A program made the position numbers and the translations under genes. This document shows, piece after piece, positions 22,844-35,153 of a stretch of DNA of 64,000 nt. The notes under the pieces were generated by a model that ran no database searches, was not told where the DNA came from, and was given only the letters and a program-made list of their open reading frames with translations. Source of the stretch: Musa acuminata AAA Group (lineage: Eukaryota > Streptophyta > Magnoliopsida > Zingiberales > Musaceae); assembly GCF_036884655.1 (NCBI RefSeq), contig NC_088330.1:37058501-37122500 (forward strand), in the 5' to 3' direction. Position 1 is the first letter of the stretch. Each line of letters starts with the position of its first letter.

Positions 22844-25278
22844 ATGGATGGAAAACCTTTGAATTCCATTTACACAGGCGAAGAGAATACTGCAGTGGAA
22901 GGTAATGTTTGAGTTGTGCTGATTACTAGTAAATTTTTGAAGTATTCCAATATTGATTTAAGGGTGTCTTTAATGGCAAGCATTTGTTTGTGTGATTGGA
23001 TATTTCTCATTAATTACAAGGGTACATGGCCACCTAATATACTTATTGGTCAAGTAATTCACATGCATTACAATAAATGAATACACATATAATGGTCCAA
23101 AAGATTAAGAATAAGTCATAATATATTTTTTTTAAAAAAAGAAAGTGAGAGATTTTGATCCTTGTACCCCTTGAGGCACATAATTATGAACTCCCATTCT
23201 ATTTGATATAGGAGTGACAACAATAGTAATAATAATGATGAAAGAAACCTTTGGTAAAAGGGGAAAATGAATTGAATGAGATCATTAGTGTCCTCTATTA
23301 GTTTTTAATAGTTTATTGAGACCGATGCTGTTCTATATCTTTGTAATCATTTTGTGTTAAGTAGTTAATATTTTTTCCTTTTTTTTATACTTTATTTATT
23401 CAAACCTTATAAGTCTTCAAAATAGTATAATGAACATAAACATCTGTTTTCTTTTTATGATATGGTATCTCTCGTTGGATTTATTATATGATGGTGATGC
23501 AAATCTAATAAGAGATTGAAAAGGTTCCCTCACTATTAAAAATGTCGATTCAAAACACTAGCTTTACAAATAGGTCAAATTACAAATGGAAACATGTATC
23601 TTATCAACTCAAGAGAAAAAAAAGGGACCAAACTCTGAAAGATTACCACCTCTTTGTTCATTGATAATTATATATTAGATGGTGGTAATTGAGTCAAAGC
23701 AGGAGCTTCCATGGCCACTTAAAGCCAAAGACAAGCTTGCTAAGAATACAGAGAGGTATGACATCGAGGTAATGTGTGGGGTTTGTTCTTTGTCGGCTTA
23801 TCTTCCCAACAACATGTGTTGGTGGCAGTAGTGATCACATTTCACACCTCAAATATGAGTCCCCATTGCAACCATTTCCCATCTCACCACCATTATGTCA
23901 AGGGGTTGGCCAAGACTTGTAGTTGAGAGAAAGGTAAACATGGTGGGCCTCGGAGAATAAAAACATATGCCAACCTCATCATGACTAGTTGAATGGCTGT
24001 GCATTTTGATGGAAGGAACATATGTTTTGTGGAGAACTAATAATACTTTTATGTGACCATTGTTGTCATCTTTTATCAAAATTGGTATCTTCATTCTTGC
24101 CTATTATTATGTCATCTTGGTCAAAGAAATAATCAGGATTAGTCAGCATAAATTTGATGCTAAATTAAGGTGAGAGCATTCTCCCATCCAAAGTTTTCTT
24201 AGAGATCATCAAGCTTAAGAAACACCATTGTAAGGTTTGGAGCTTAACTATTCAAATAGGAGCTACTTCTTCCAACATCATTGGAAAGGCTGCCGATGGT
24301 CATAGTTCATGGTTGGAAGAAAAAGGTTTAGGGAGGGGGAGGGAAAAGGATTCCTACAGTGCCATTTTCTTTTCTTGATGTTGCAACTGTCACCTCTTGA
24401 ATCAAAGCACTCACATGCACCACTGCCTGATTCAACCACTCACAGACTTTGGACATGAAGAAGAAAGAAGAGGATAGCTTTTAATACGTTTCCTTCCTCC
24501 ACCACCATGTCACCTCCACTGCAGTACCCCATTGCATTGTCTGAAAGCTCTGCCCACCTTAGCCACCAGTATCATGTGACATTGCTGCACTTCATAGCAG
24601 AAACCTTCTTTGTGTAAAAAGAAGGAACCCACTATTCCTTGACAAAGCTTTGTTGATATTGTTATGCATTCAAGCATGCTTCTCACGATAAAAGAAGATG
24701 AGAGAGAACTGAGCAAGGTAGAAAAAGTTGTGTTGAGTGGTGTCAATGATATGCCACACAAGATTTCTCCAAGCTTGCACTCCCATCATAAAGCCAAACA
24801 TTATTAAGAGGCACCCAAAGTCTTTCATCTCTTCTTAGTAGTACAGACAACCAAGGGGAGTTGGTTGTCAGGAATCCTTTTCTTTGCCACCACGCTGCTT
24901 CAAGCTGGGGTTGTCATCTCCCTCCCCCTTCTTAATGCTATCATGCTCTCCTCACCCACCATCTTGCACACATCCCCATTCCTCACTGACACCTTCTCCT
25001 GTTCTTCACCTAACTCTCTTTGCCACCATTACCTCTGAAAGTGAGACCCATGCATGAGAGATAGGGGGAGCATCTAATCCTTCCCCTCTTGGCTTCCTCA
25101 TGTATGGTCTGATGCGTTGGAATCACAACAAGAAGCTTTGTTTCTTTCCCACATTTGAAGTGCTCTGTGGGGAGGTTTAACCTCCCCATCACATGTGGCT
25201 TCTTCTTTGCGAGTGGTGGGTTGGGAGTGAAGGGTTCATGTGGTTGTGAGGCCAGGCAATGAATAGAAACCCATAACA

Positions 25279-25348
25279 CCCCTCTCTCTCTCTCGCTCTC
25301 TCTCTCTCTCTCAGTCTCTCTCTCTCATTCTCTCTCTCTCTCTCTCTC
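25279..25348. repeat. Interrupted (CT)n microsatellite
   Basis: CT units interrupted by single CG, CAGT and CATT steps over about 70 bp. The matching RE-rich minus-strand frame is a low-complexity artefact. Confidence 0.9.
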
Positions 25349-28300
25349 CACTTAAGATATTTGTTAGGGTCATTCAACCTTTTAAAAATGTGAAATATCT
25401 TTCAATGTGTTGCAAGAACTCATTTTGATTGCTTGTGTGGCAATCTGACCTAGAAAAGGGACATGCTTCATTTGTCTAAGCTGGTTGAACCACAGCTAAG
25501 AACCCAGAATCTTAGATTCGAGTGCAAAACATACATATCTCTGATAAGGAAAAGCATGATCCGATGCTTGGGATTTATCTAATCCTATTAAAAGATTAAT
25601 CACATTCAAAAACAAAATCAAGATCTGCGATAATATTGATCTAGTGATAGTGTAGTATAATCACTCATCAGGAGTTGTCGATAATTTGAGGATTCTGATT
25701 AAGATTTTGAGATTGAATTCTATTTTTACCATTCATTCTTGAAAAAAATAGTTCTTTAATGATGAAAAATATTTTTATATATATATATAAATTATGTTGA
25801 AATCATAAAAGGGTTATTTGAGCACTATTAATATAAAAAAACATCTCTACCATCTTCCCCATCGGTAGGTTCTTACTGCTTTCCCGTGCTATTGTGGATA
25901 TGGGGCTCCATGCTGTTTTGGCTGTAACCATCAACAAAAGAAGAGAAGGAATAGTAGAAGGAAAGGAGGAGGAGATCAACAAGAGCAAAGAAAAATAAAG
26001 AAAATGGAATAGGAGAAGCAAACAAATTTAAAACAAGAAAAAATAAATGAGGAGGGAATGGAGAATAAGAAGAAAAGAATTATCTAAGCCCACAAGTGCA
26101 TCAGTGCATGTTAATCGACTAAGCTAGCAATGCAGCACTGGAATCATCTATAGAACAATTCAGTACTATACAGATTTCATTATAATATGTGGGGATATCG
26201 ACATAGTCCTTGACAATGCCGAAGCCAATGCATGAACAACGTACTTTTCGAGTACTTGTACTGAAGAGTGGACGCATCTAAAGCTTGTCGACAAAGGGAA
26301 GATAAAGGAATTACTCTTAACTCCCAAGAGATACTGTTAGGGGTAGGAAAAGGCTTCCCAAAGATTAGATTTGATTATATACATAGCTACTGATAAGCCT
26401 TAACTTAATTTGCCTTGCAAAACATACTAATTAGACAAGATTTCGAAATTTCTAGCATGTAAAGAGAGAATTGACATGACTGTATGCGTAAAGGCCTTAG
26501 CTGTTTAATCATAACCTGTTTGAAGGTGGCAATTAAAAGAGAAAAGAAGAGTAGAATTAGAAGACCACCAAAACTCACATAAAGCTGCTACTCATTCCAT
26601 GCAGCTCTCTTCTTTTATATATACATGGCATGTTGTTTCCATGTGGCAGAAGTTTAAGGTTTTGAAGATGCATGAAGGAGAAGCACTGGTCTTGATTGAG
26701 GAGTGAGTTTGTGCTGCTTAAATTACAAGGTTTAACTTCAGCCATCTTGTATTCTACCCAATTATTTCCTGTATGCTATTGAACATTTACCTATATATAT
26801 ATGTGTGTATATCTTGGACTTAATTAGTATCTGAAACATCCATGAACTCTATTTCCAAAGTTCCAGGTGACATACATTAATGCTCGAGGAGCCCTTGCTG
26901 AGATTTGCTCGGGCATGGATTAGTGCAAGTATGACTTACTTCGAGACAATACCTATTTAGGTTTTCATCACTCTCATGAACACTAACGTTGTTAATGTTT
27001 ACAAACACCTAAAGCCATGCCATGACCGATGCTTCCAACCTCATTAAGGTTTTTGTTCCTTGTGTAATGCACTATGTGGCCAATGCTTATCTTCAAGACC
27101 AAGTCACAGTCAACAATTTAAAGGCGTTGCTCTTTCCACATCCTTCTACTTGGTGTGATTTAGACAATGAGGAACTCTCTCTTCTTGTCTTTTTCCCTTT
27201 ACTTTCTTTCTTGATCTGAATCTCGTCAAGTTCGAAGACTTCCTGGTTGTATGTATTGGGATGGTTGTGAACTTGATCTCTTCCCACGTCATCACACAAC
27301 ATGCCTGCCCACATGTATCTTCTTTGTGCTACATAGAAAAACCTCCCACTACGTCCCAAGTCTCTCTCTAATTTGTCCCAACAAAAAACCGAGCACTCTC
27401 CTTTTCTTTCTGACATGTTGTTGATACCAAAACCAAAGAGTGTGACGAAGACTCTTATTGGTTGTGAATTTGAAAGTAAGCTAAGTGTAACAGCAATATA
27501 CGCTTGATGTTCCTCATGAGTGTGCTTGGATTGGCATCTAATCACGTGGACAAAACATCGAGTTAGCTTGAGACCAAAGATAAGCTAGTATAACCATGCA
27601 AAAGGAAGAGACAATTCATGAGTTCATTTCTTTCCTCCACTTTTTGATCCATAAAATAAGGTAGTGTACATCATACAAATCTAGAGGAACTGCAATTTGA
27701 AGTTGGAGGAGCAGAAATCTTAAATGCGGAAAATGGCAGATAAGAAACGTTGGTGGGAGAACTTTGGCTGTTGCTTCTGTTGATCTAGCTTGAAACAAGT
27801 GCTAGATGAGTAATCTTCGAGATGGTAAGACTTATCTTGTTGTCTTTTACTTGATGCAATGCTGGAGCACTGAGGACTGTTGATGTACCTAATTTGGTGC
27901 TTTCATTTTACATGCTTTTCATCCAAAGCCACACAAGTTGGTACCGTGAAAGTGGTGTTGCAGATCTGATATGGGGTATGACAAGGAAACATTGAAATGC
28001 CAGTACATAAATTCCACATAATTGCTTCTAACAGTGTCATCTACTGTAGCAGATTCAGGAAGATTTGGCAACAAAAAGAGGTCATTTGATGATGCTATTT
28101 GTGTTGGCATCACCACTTTCCTCAGCCTCGGCTCAACTGTGTTGTTTTAAAGGAGCATAAGAACAGCATAGCATCATGGTTTCTTTTAGTGGGGATCTGA
28201 TGATCTTATCCAACTTGTGATTTGACCTCTCCTGCATCCACTTCAGATGAAGACTTAGATTGGATGATTGATGGCAGTGCTTCAGGTCAAGCATTCCCAC

Positions 28301-28855
28301 ACATGTATTTTACTACTTACATAAAAACTAAAGATTTGGCTTTGTGAATATGGCAAGAAGACTGATATATAGAGACAATTTAACTCATAGGTCACTATCT
28401 ATAGAAGTGGTGGACTGGAAAATAAGCCTCTTACATGCACTTGAGTTCTTTTGTGTTAAGTTTTGTTCTTGTGCCAAAAATTTAGAGAATTAAGCTTGAT
28501 GATAAGTCAAGATCATGTACTTCTTGGGATGTAGAAGTCGATACTTTTACCTAAATAAATTTTCTCATGAATTTAAGGAAGGGAATGTTGTTGACAATTG
28601 GTCGGCCTTTTTATCTTGTGCCATCAAATCTTTTCATTTTTAGATTGGAGCATGACCTTCTGAACTTGATTTTTCTGGTTTGCTTGGATACGAACGATCG
28701 TGTGGATCAAAGTTTTCTTCTTCTTTTTTTTGTTGCTTTGGAAAAAGAAGAAATAGAGCTGGTCAAAAGGTGAGATGTTATCTCTTTGAAGGCCAAACCA
28801 TTTAGGATTTTTCAAAAGGGTGGAGGAATCTACTACAAGTGTATGTGATCTTAGT

Positions 28856-29021
28856 GATCTTAGACCAATTCCTTTTTAGGTGGTTTCATGGTGGAAGGGG
28901 ATGTGGAACAAGATGAATATGATATGTGAGGCCAACAAGATCTTAGACCAATTCCTTTTTAGGTGGTTTCATGGTGGAAGGGGATGTGGAACAAGATGAA
29001 TATGATATGTGAGGCCAACAA
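28856..29021. repeat. Exact 83-bp tandem duplication
   Basis: Units 28856-28938 and 28939-29021 are identical over 83 bp as far as I can see. Both start GATCTTAGACCAATTCC and end GAGGCCAACAA. The lack of differences suggests a recent slippage or repair duplication, or an assembly artefact. Confidence 0.95.
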
Positions 29022-29689
29022 AATCCTTCTCCTGAAAAGCTGATAAAGATTTTGATTGGGTAATTAATAATTCCAACATCTTAAGAAGATTATACCAGTT
29101 CAGGTTTGACATGTAAATTAAACTCAAGTGTATGGTCTCAGCCCAGATGAAGAACGAGTACTATGTAAATATTCTTAATTAAACACCATAAAAGAGAGAC
29201 AAATACATCATGTTCTACTCTGATTCAATGATACAAATTTTGACTGTATGATCAATAATCCCAAAAGCTTAAACTATTAGAAATAGGCTCAATATATTTA
29301 TAAGTTTTGATACGAGAGAAAAAAAAAACCCCTCAAGAATTCAAGTATTTATGCTAGAAAATGATAGTGCAAATTAAGCCGAGCACAAAGCACAACTATA
29401 GGCTTTGAAGTTTGAAGAGCAAAAAGAAGGTAACTTTGATGTCTCTTTAGTTCGTTCGATTATCGTAATCTTTCTTTCTGTACATTTGCAATCTAAATTG
29501 AACAAAAAAGAGAAAAAAAAAAAACAATTTTGCTTGGTACTGATTTTTAGGAGGAGATTTGCATGAAGCGACCTCAAAGTTTTTTATTATCATCAAATGT
29601 AAAAATAGCTCATGGCATGCAAACACGAGAGGATATTTTTATGATTCAAAGCAAGTTGCTTGATGATGGTATGGGAAGTTTAATCTTTT
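29022..29689. other. AT-rich spacer between tandem repeat and copia relic
   Basis: No gene or repeat recognised. Short A-runs near 29316 and 29511 only. Confidence 0.5.
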
Positions 29690-29955
29690 CTCATTATGAT
29701 TCTATTTTTCTATGTCGATGATATGCTTCTAGCCTGTGAGATACAAGTAGACTTGACAAGTTGATGAAAGAATTGAATGCCTTGTTTGACATGATAGATT
29801 TAGAATCGACAAAATAATATTTTTTAGCGTGAAAATCAAATGTGATTGGGGCATGAAACATATCGAAAAGGTATTTGAAAGATTCAAAATTGAAAAACGG
29901 TAAATCAATATTCTTGGTTTAGCTCAAAATGGAAGAAAATGAGATTAAAAAGATT
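29690..29955 (+). mobile_element. Ty1-copia reverse-transcriptase relic
   Basis: The catalytic motif is readable as SIFLYVDDMLLAC (YVDD box of copia reverse transcriptase). Across frameshifts it is followed by KELNALFDMIDLES, which matches the usual F-D-M-K-D-L-G segment, and then by KHIEKVFERFK, which matches the Y-I-x-K-V-L-x-R-F segment. At least two frame changes and several stops show that it is long dead. It reads on the plus strand. No LTR pair was found nearby. Confidence 0.85.
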
Positions 29956-29980
29956 TTCTATTGTGAAGGAGTATAATATA

Positions 29981-30002
29981 TGTACATACATACATACATA
30001 CA

Positions 30003-30061
<59 letters not shown>

Positions 30062-30091
30062 GTATGTGTGTGTGTGTGTGTGTGTGTGTAT
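29981..30091. repeat. Self-complementary compound microsatellite (CATA)n-(TA)n-(TGTA)n-(TG)n
   Basis: CATA units (about 29985-30030) pass into TA units and then into TGTA and TG units. Since TATG is the reverse complement of CATA, the two flanks can pair and the array can form a long imperfect hairpin. Confidence 0.9.
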
Positions 30092-32330
30092 ACCTTAGCT
30101 AATCATTGAGATCATTAGAGAATTCCTCTCTTCAAACTTGATCATTAGGAGTAGACTAATCAAACTTGATTATTAATCAAACTTGATTATTACAGGTTTT
30201 AAATGAAGTAGAATATAATATGAGATGTAATTTGAATAATATTAGGAGTAGACCTAATAATATAGTTAAGGTGAATATAAAAATTCTAGGTATCTTAAAT
30301 TAGTTATGTAATAAGGTGAAGAAATTGATAGAGATATTACTCATATAGTAAAATTTTAAGTATTAAAATGGATAGGTATTTCATGAGTTTTGCATGATCA
30401 ATAGATACCATTCACATTAAAAAAACCATTCTATAGGAATGTTGTTAGACTTATCATTTTCCATGGATCTCATCATTAGATAATTAATAAATAATATATT
30501 TGTATCATTGAAATAAGAATATTGAGATGATTGTATAGAGTTATTAGGAAAAATAAAAAAAATCAATTATTACTATTATTAATAAGAGACATGAAACTAT
30601 TACTATTATTAATACGAGAAAAAGGCATAGGTATAAGACTATAGTAAATCCTATAAATAAAAATTTAAATATTCTTAATTTAACTTAGAATATGATTATT
30701 TTATAAACTTTAATATCCATGTGCTAGACTTCAAATAATTTGAACGTTACGAGGCTCCTTTTATATTTTTAGATGAAACAAGCAATCAAAATTATAAAAA
30801 GAATAGGCATATTTATAAAGAAATGAGCCTCCACCAAAAAAAGGAAAAAAAAAGGACTTTAAGCAAGATGGATTTATATTATTGTGGAGTGTCAACATAT
30901 ACTTGTTGTTGATTGTTATCACCAGATTAAGAATGAATTCATAGAAGCAAAGCATTATGTCCACTACTAAAGAAGCAAGATGGATTTTCTTATACCCTTA
31001 GTCTCATTTATTAGTGAAATTAATATGGTGTCCCATGGCTTTTCCCTTTTAGAATTTTCACAAAAAATATTGATGCTTCTCCACTTGTTTAAGTGTTAAA
31101 TTACACCCTATTGATTATTATTCTAGATTAAGTGGTGAAGAATAGAGACCTCCTTCGTAAAGGATATCGGTGCCTTCATTTCAACAAGTCTACCTCAATC
31201 AAAGAAATTGTGGTTGGAAGAGGTGGAAGAATCAAGCAATGAGAAGGCCAAGCACATGAAAACGATCCCACCAGCTTGCGAAATGGATTAAAATGGTGAC
31301 ATTGGTGAGTCACGAAGTCCAAATTATCTTTCGCATCGTAAGTACATCTCCTTTGACAACTACTATGGATTCCCTTTATGGGTGGCCATCACCATTTGGA
31401 TCGTGAGGTAGCTTAGCTTTGATGTGCACGAGACCACCACTTTGATTGCTAGGGTGGCTTTGGTGTGCAAGAAAAAGGGAAAGGTAAAGAAGGAGCATCA
31501 TCGTGAGAGTGAAAGCTACAAAGAGATGGAGTTGCTTGAGAACCATGGCAGGCTCACAGCAAAAAGCCTATGGATGTTGGAGGCCGTGAAAGCTTCGAAG
31601 TGACGATACGTGCGGTTCCTAATGGCTCTTTGACGGCCTTGACTTGTTTCACTTGGGATTTTTCCTTTTGTTGATGCTTGGAAGCTCTGCAAGCCTTCCA
31701 TCAATTTTCAATCTCTGGAACTGATACAACTCATCCAACTCCTCAGGTTTTGACAAGTCTCCGTAAAGATACATCGTTGTTAACCAGAGAGGTTAATACG
31801 TTGGGTTGGATTCATATCAGCAGAAAGCTTAGTAGTGTGCTGCAGCCCACTCTCTTGCTAAGAGAACTTTGTATTATATGGAGGCTTCTATTGCCTCAAA
31901 TCTCATCGAATCGACACAGTGGCGGTATGAATCGATACTCGGGTCTTCAAAGGGAGGGGTTTCACTAAATTCTATGTTTGAGGGAAACAATAGGATTGAT
32001 TCCACTGTTTAATGTAATGGCTCAGTATCTATCGGATTTGGTGTTGTCTCACGCAGCATAAAAGAGGCCATGCAAACCGAAACTGAAGCCATTTCTGAAG
32101 GTTCTCACAGCACTATAAAGAAACAACTTCAACATGTACATACATATTTGCAATCAGACTCTATAAATCGGAAAATGGATGCCAATCCCAACATAATAAT
32201 ATAACAGTAAATACGGTGTATTATTCCAATTATGCTCATTCAAATAAGAAAGGACATATAATTAAGCAAAGGGAAAGGTCAAAGGATCCGACCCGAACCA
32301 AAAATAAGGCCCAATACGGAGCCTCTTGAT
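30092..32330. other. AT-rich spacer, possibly further copia debris
   Basis: No gene is supported. Open frames at 31516-31704 (minus) and 31678-31968 (plus) have no recognisable motif. The copia relic just upstream suggests that part of this stretch is decayed element sequence, but I could not read RNase H or LTR motifs with confidence. Confidence 0.4.
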
Positions 32331-32369
32331 GCCAAAATGCTTGGGGAGCGGACAAACCCACAGACGTCA

Positions 32370-32578
32370 GAGGTACGATGAGCCCCTCCTTCCCCTTCTC
32401 GTCGCCCTCCTCCATCAAGAGTCCCCCATCCTCCACGCCGCCTGCACGGCCGCTGCCCCCGCCGACTACTACGACCTCTGCGTGCAGTCGATGGAGCAGG
32501 ACGCGATGAGCCTCTGCCAACCTGACGCTGGTCGACGTCGCCCGCACTCTATGTCTCGTGAGCACATGGGTGAAATAA
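32370..32578 (+). pseudogene. Possible pectin methylesterase/invertase inhibitor-like fragment, frameshifted
   Basis: A GC-rich island in AT-rich spacer. One frame reads LLVALLHQESPILHAACTAA and then ADYYDLCVQSMEQDAM. After a frame change near 32510 another frame reads SANLTLVDVARTLCLVSTW and stops at 32576-32578. The Cys-x6-8-Y-x-x-C spacing followed by D/S-rich and L-x-x-x-A positions resembles the start of PMEI/invertase-inhibitor domains. The rest of the domain and a signal peptide are missing. The assignment is tentative; the GC contrast and the frame break are directly visible. Confidence 0.4.
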
Positions 32579-33074
32579 ATACCTAAGTATAGTGCTTATG
32601 GTATAGTGATTAAATGTAGACCATTTAGTCTTTGTCTTACATTGTCTTATGGTAATTAAATGTAGTCTTATGTAAATACATAATAAGTACCAAAAATCTC
32701 TTTGTAGAGATTTATTTTTTGTTGATTAATTGCTGTTGAGATTATAGTAGTTTGCTTTTAGTATCTATGCAGAGAAGTTAATTATAAAGCAGTAAGGTTT
32801 AGCCGAAAATGGAGAGAATTTTTTATGTCCATGAGGAGCATTGGGAAGATATACATCAATTGAATATGGTCATCATGAAAATATGAATCTCTTATTTTAT
32901 CAAACATTGCCACCAATTCATGTATTTAATAGTGATCATAAATAATCAACCATGTTCAAAGACATTAATTATTGCAGCTCATTTTGCAACGTTATGATTG
33001 ACTCAACGCTAATTAGGTTATGAAATATTACTGGGTGGAGTCCGGTAGAAGGTGAATGCTAACATATAGCATCT

Positions 33075-35078
33075 CTAGCTGACAAAGTAGTACTCCTCAC
33101 AGTCGATGAACTCACTCAATTCATCCAACTCCAGCGGCAGGTGGTGGCGGTGTGCATCCACCGAAGACCCACCTCGGAAGAGCTCCTCGTGATCAGCAAA
33201 GCCATAGCCTTCGGCTTCAAACTCATTTACAGTCGCATTCCAGTTTAACGTGAAGTCAAATGGCTGCCCGACGTTGAGCTCCGATCCATCAGCCGTCAAG
33301 TGCAGCACTGGGAGCGCATCAGATGCAAGCGCCGGTGATGGGCTGGCGACGCCGGAAGAGCTCTCCAGTTTCTGGTTCATCTTGGCATTAAGATCCTGAA
33401 TGGTGAGGGATCTCTTGCTCAAGTGGGTATTCCAGTGGTTCTTTATCTCGTTATCTGTTCGCCCTGGTAGTCTTCCAGCAATTAGCGCCCATCTGCGTAC
33501 AACAGTGAAACAGCAGCTTTCTATCATACATACATCCTCCATAGGTCATCAAAAGACTTGGAGGTCTCGTTTGCTCATGCCGTAATGGCTGCTGCCATAT
33601 TGTGTCATGCTGTTTCACGGAAGATGCGACACCCAATTAACTTCTTACACGTCGCAATGATAATTTTTCTGTCTTCCATTTCATCTCTCCAGTTTACCTA
33701 TTATGAGCCTCAACACTACATTCACTGTTTAATCCATATATTTTGGAGCTTTTAGTAAGATGGAGACAAATTTTCATTTACTAGGATTTCCAATCCATTT
33801 CCTACTATGCTTTGTCATTTCTAATTCTTTACGTAAGCACACACTCCCACACTGTTTATGTATCAAAGTTATCACTGTGTTTAGCAACCTGAGAAGGGAC
33901 AAAGAATGTCGAGTGACTTAGCATGAATGATTTATAAATATGAATGCTGCTTCTTTTTCATTTTCCCCAAAGAAAAGTCAGAACACATAAAAGGAATAAA
34001 CAACAATGTGTCTTTGGGGTATAATGCCATAGCAGTGGAGCAAGTAATCTAGTGATGAAGCATAGGAAAGACGTGTAATAGGAGTGGATGCAGTGATATT
34101 ACCTGTTGCCGAGTAGGTTGTGCAATCTAATTATGAGGTCCTCTTCCTCTTCAGACATGTTGCCTCTCTTGATTCCTGGCCTTAGATAGTTCAGCCATCT
34201 TAGTCTACAACTCTTTCCGCACCTATCTAACCCTAATAACCAGATCAGAAAACATATCATAACACAAGTCATCCAATATCTAAACTCACTTTTTATTAGT
34301 GTCACCAAAATTGATTAAATGCTCATGTTTAGAATTCACATGTAATCATGAAAACAATAAGTTTAATTAATATTAGTCGACCAAAAAGATTGACCTCTAA
34401 TAACGAAGAAAAGAAATAAGTCATGCATGCAGTGATAGTTGTCTTTTGCCTTCAAAAAAAAATCTGTAAAATTCTTTTGTTCACAATGATTCGAGCTTCA
34501 CATAGCTCTCTCGGTGAAGCTCTTAACAGCCACAGCATATCTGATTTCTGATCTTTTCTTCCCAGTGAAATCGAAACAAGAACACCCATGAGTAGCATTG
34601 TTTTTATCAGTAGCAGATCAAGAGCAAGTTTGCTGATCTTCTACGTTGAAGAAGTAACAGTAAAAGAGTGGAAAGGAGGAGAAGTGATGGGTGTCCGTGA
34701 TATGGAGAATGAGGACAGGATTAGATTTTGTTGTAGCTAGAGAACTTTCTTTTCTGGAAGTCATGTGTTCCTGGGCACAAAAACTTAGAACCATTCAAAG
34801 CCACAGCAGCGGCAGCGGTAAATTGAATGCTCGAGAAAACCATCTTTTTCCTGAGGTAAAGTTGGTACGGGCTCATGCATGTCATGATGTGATCTTGGAG
34901 TGAGAAGAAAAGGTGACGGGAACAGACCAGCTTTGGCCGCTAGGGTTCTCCACTTCTTGTCACCATGGGCAGTCACGTACTCCACCAGCTTCCGGTCCTC
35001 CTCAGCACTCCATGCGCCTCTCTTCCACGCCATGACACTCTTCTTCTTCTTCCCCTCGTTCTCCCTCTTCTTCACCAT
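33075..35078 (-). CDS. R2R3-MYB transcription factor (TT2/WER-like, bHLH-interacting)
   Basis: Three exons on the minus strand: 35078-34928, 34232-34103 and 33492-33075 (699 nt, 232 residues). Intron phases 1 and 2 are the usual R2R3-MYB positions. R2 runs from [17 protein letters not shown] to [16 protein letters not shown], with all three tryptophans. R3 runs from [18 protein letters not shown] to [14 protein letters not shown], with the first Trp replaced by Met, as allowed in this family. Residues 82-101 ([20 protein letters not shown]) fit the bHLH-interaction signature [D/E]Lx2[R/K]x3Lx6Lx3R exactly, so this factor probably works in an MBW complex. The C-terminus is acidic ([17 protein letters not shown]). 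The start could instead be Met16 (35033), which would remove the Lys-rich leader. Subgroup and target pathway (proanthocyanidin, epidermal fate or other) are not decided. Confidence 0.92.
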
Positions 35079-35153
35079 CTCTATTCTTTCCTTTCTTCCC
35101 ACGTCTCTTACGATGCGGCACATCCCACCATAAATAGACACCAATAACTCCAT

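Noticed and set aside
27093..27545. 150-codon minus-strand open frame in the spacer
   Set aside because: No domain, composition like non-coding DNA, and no matching exons or promoter nearby.
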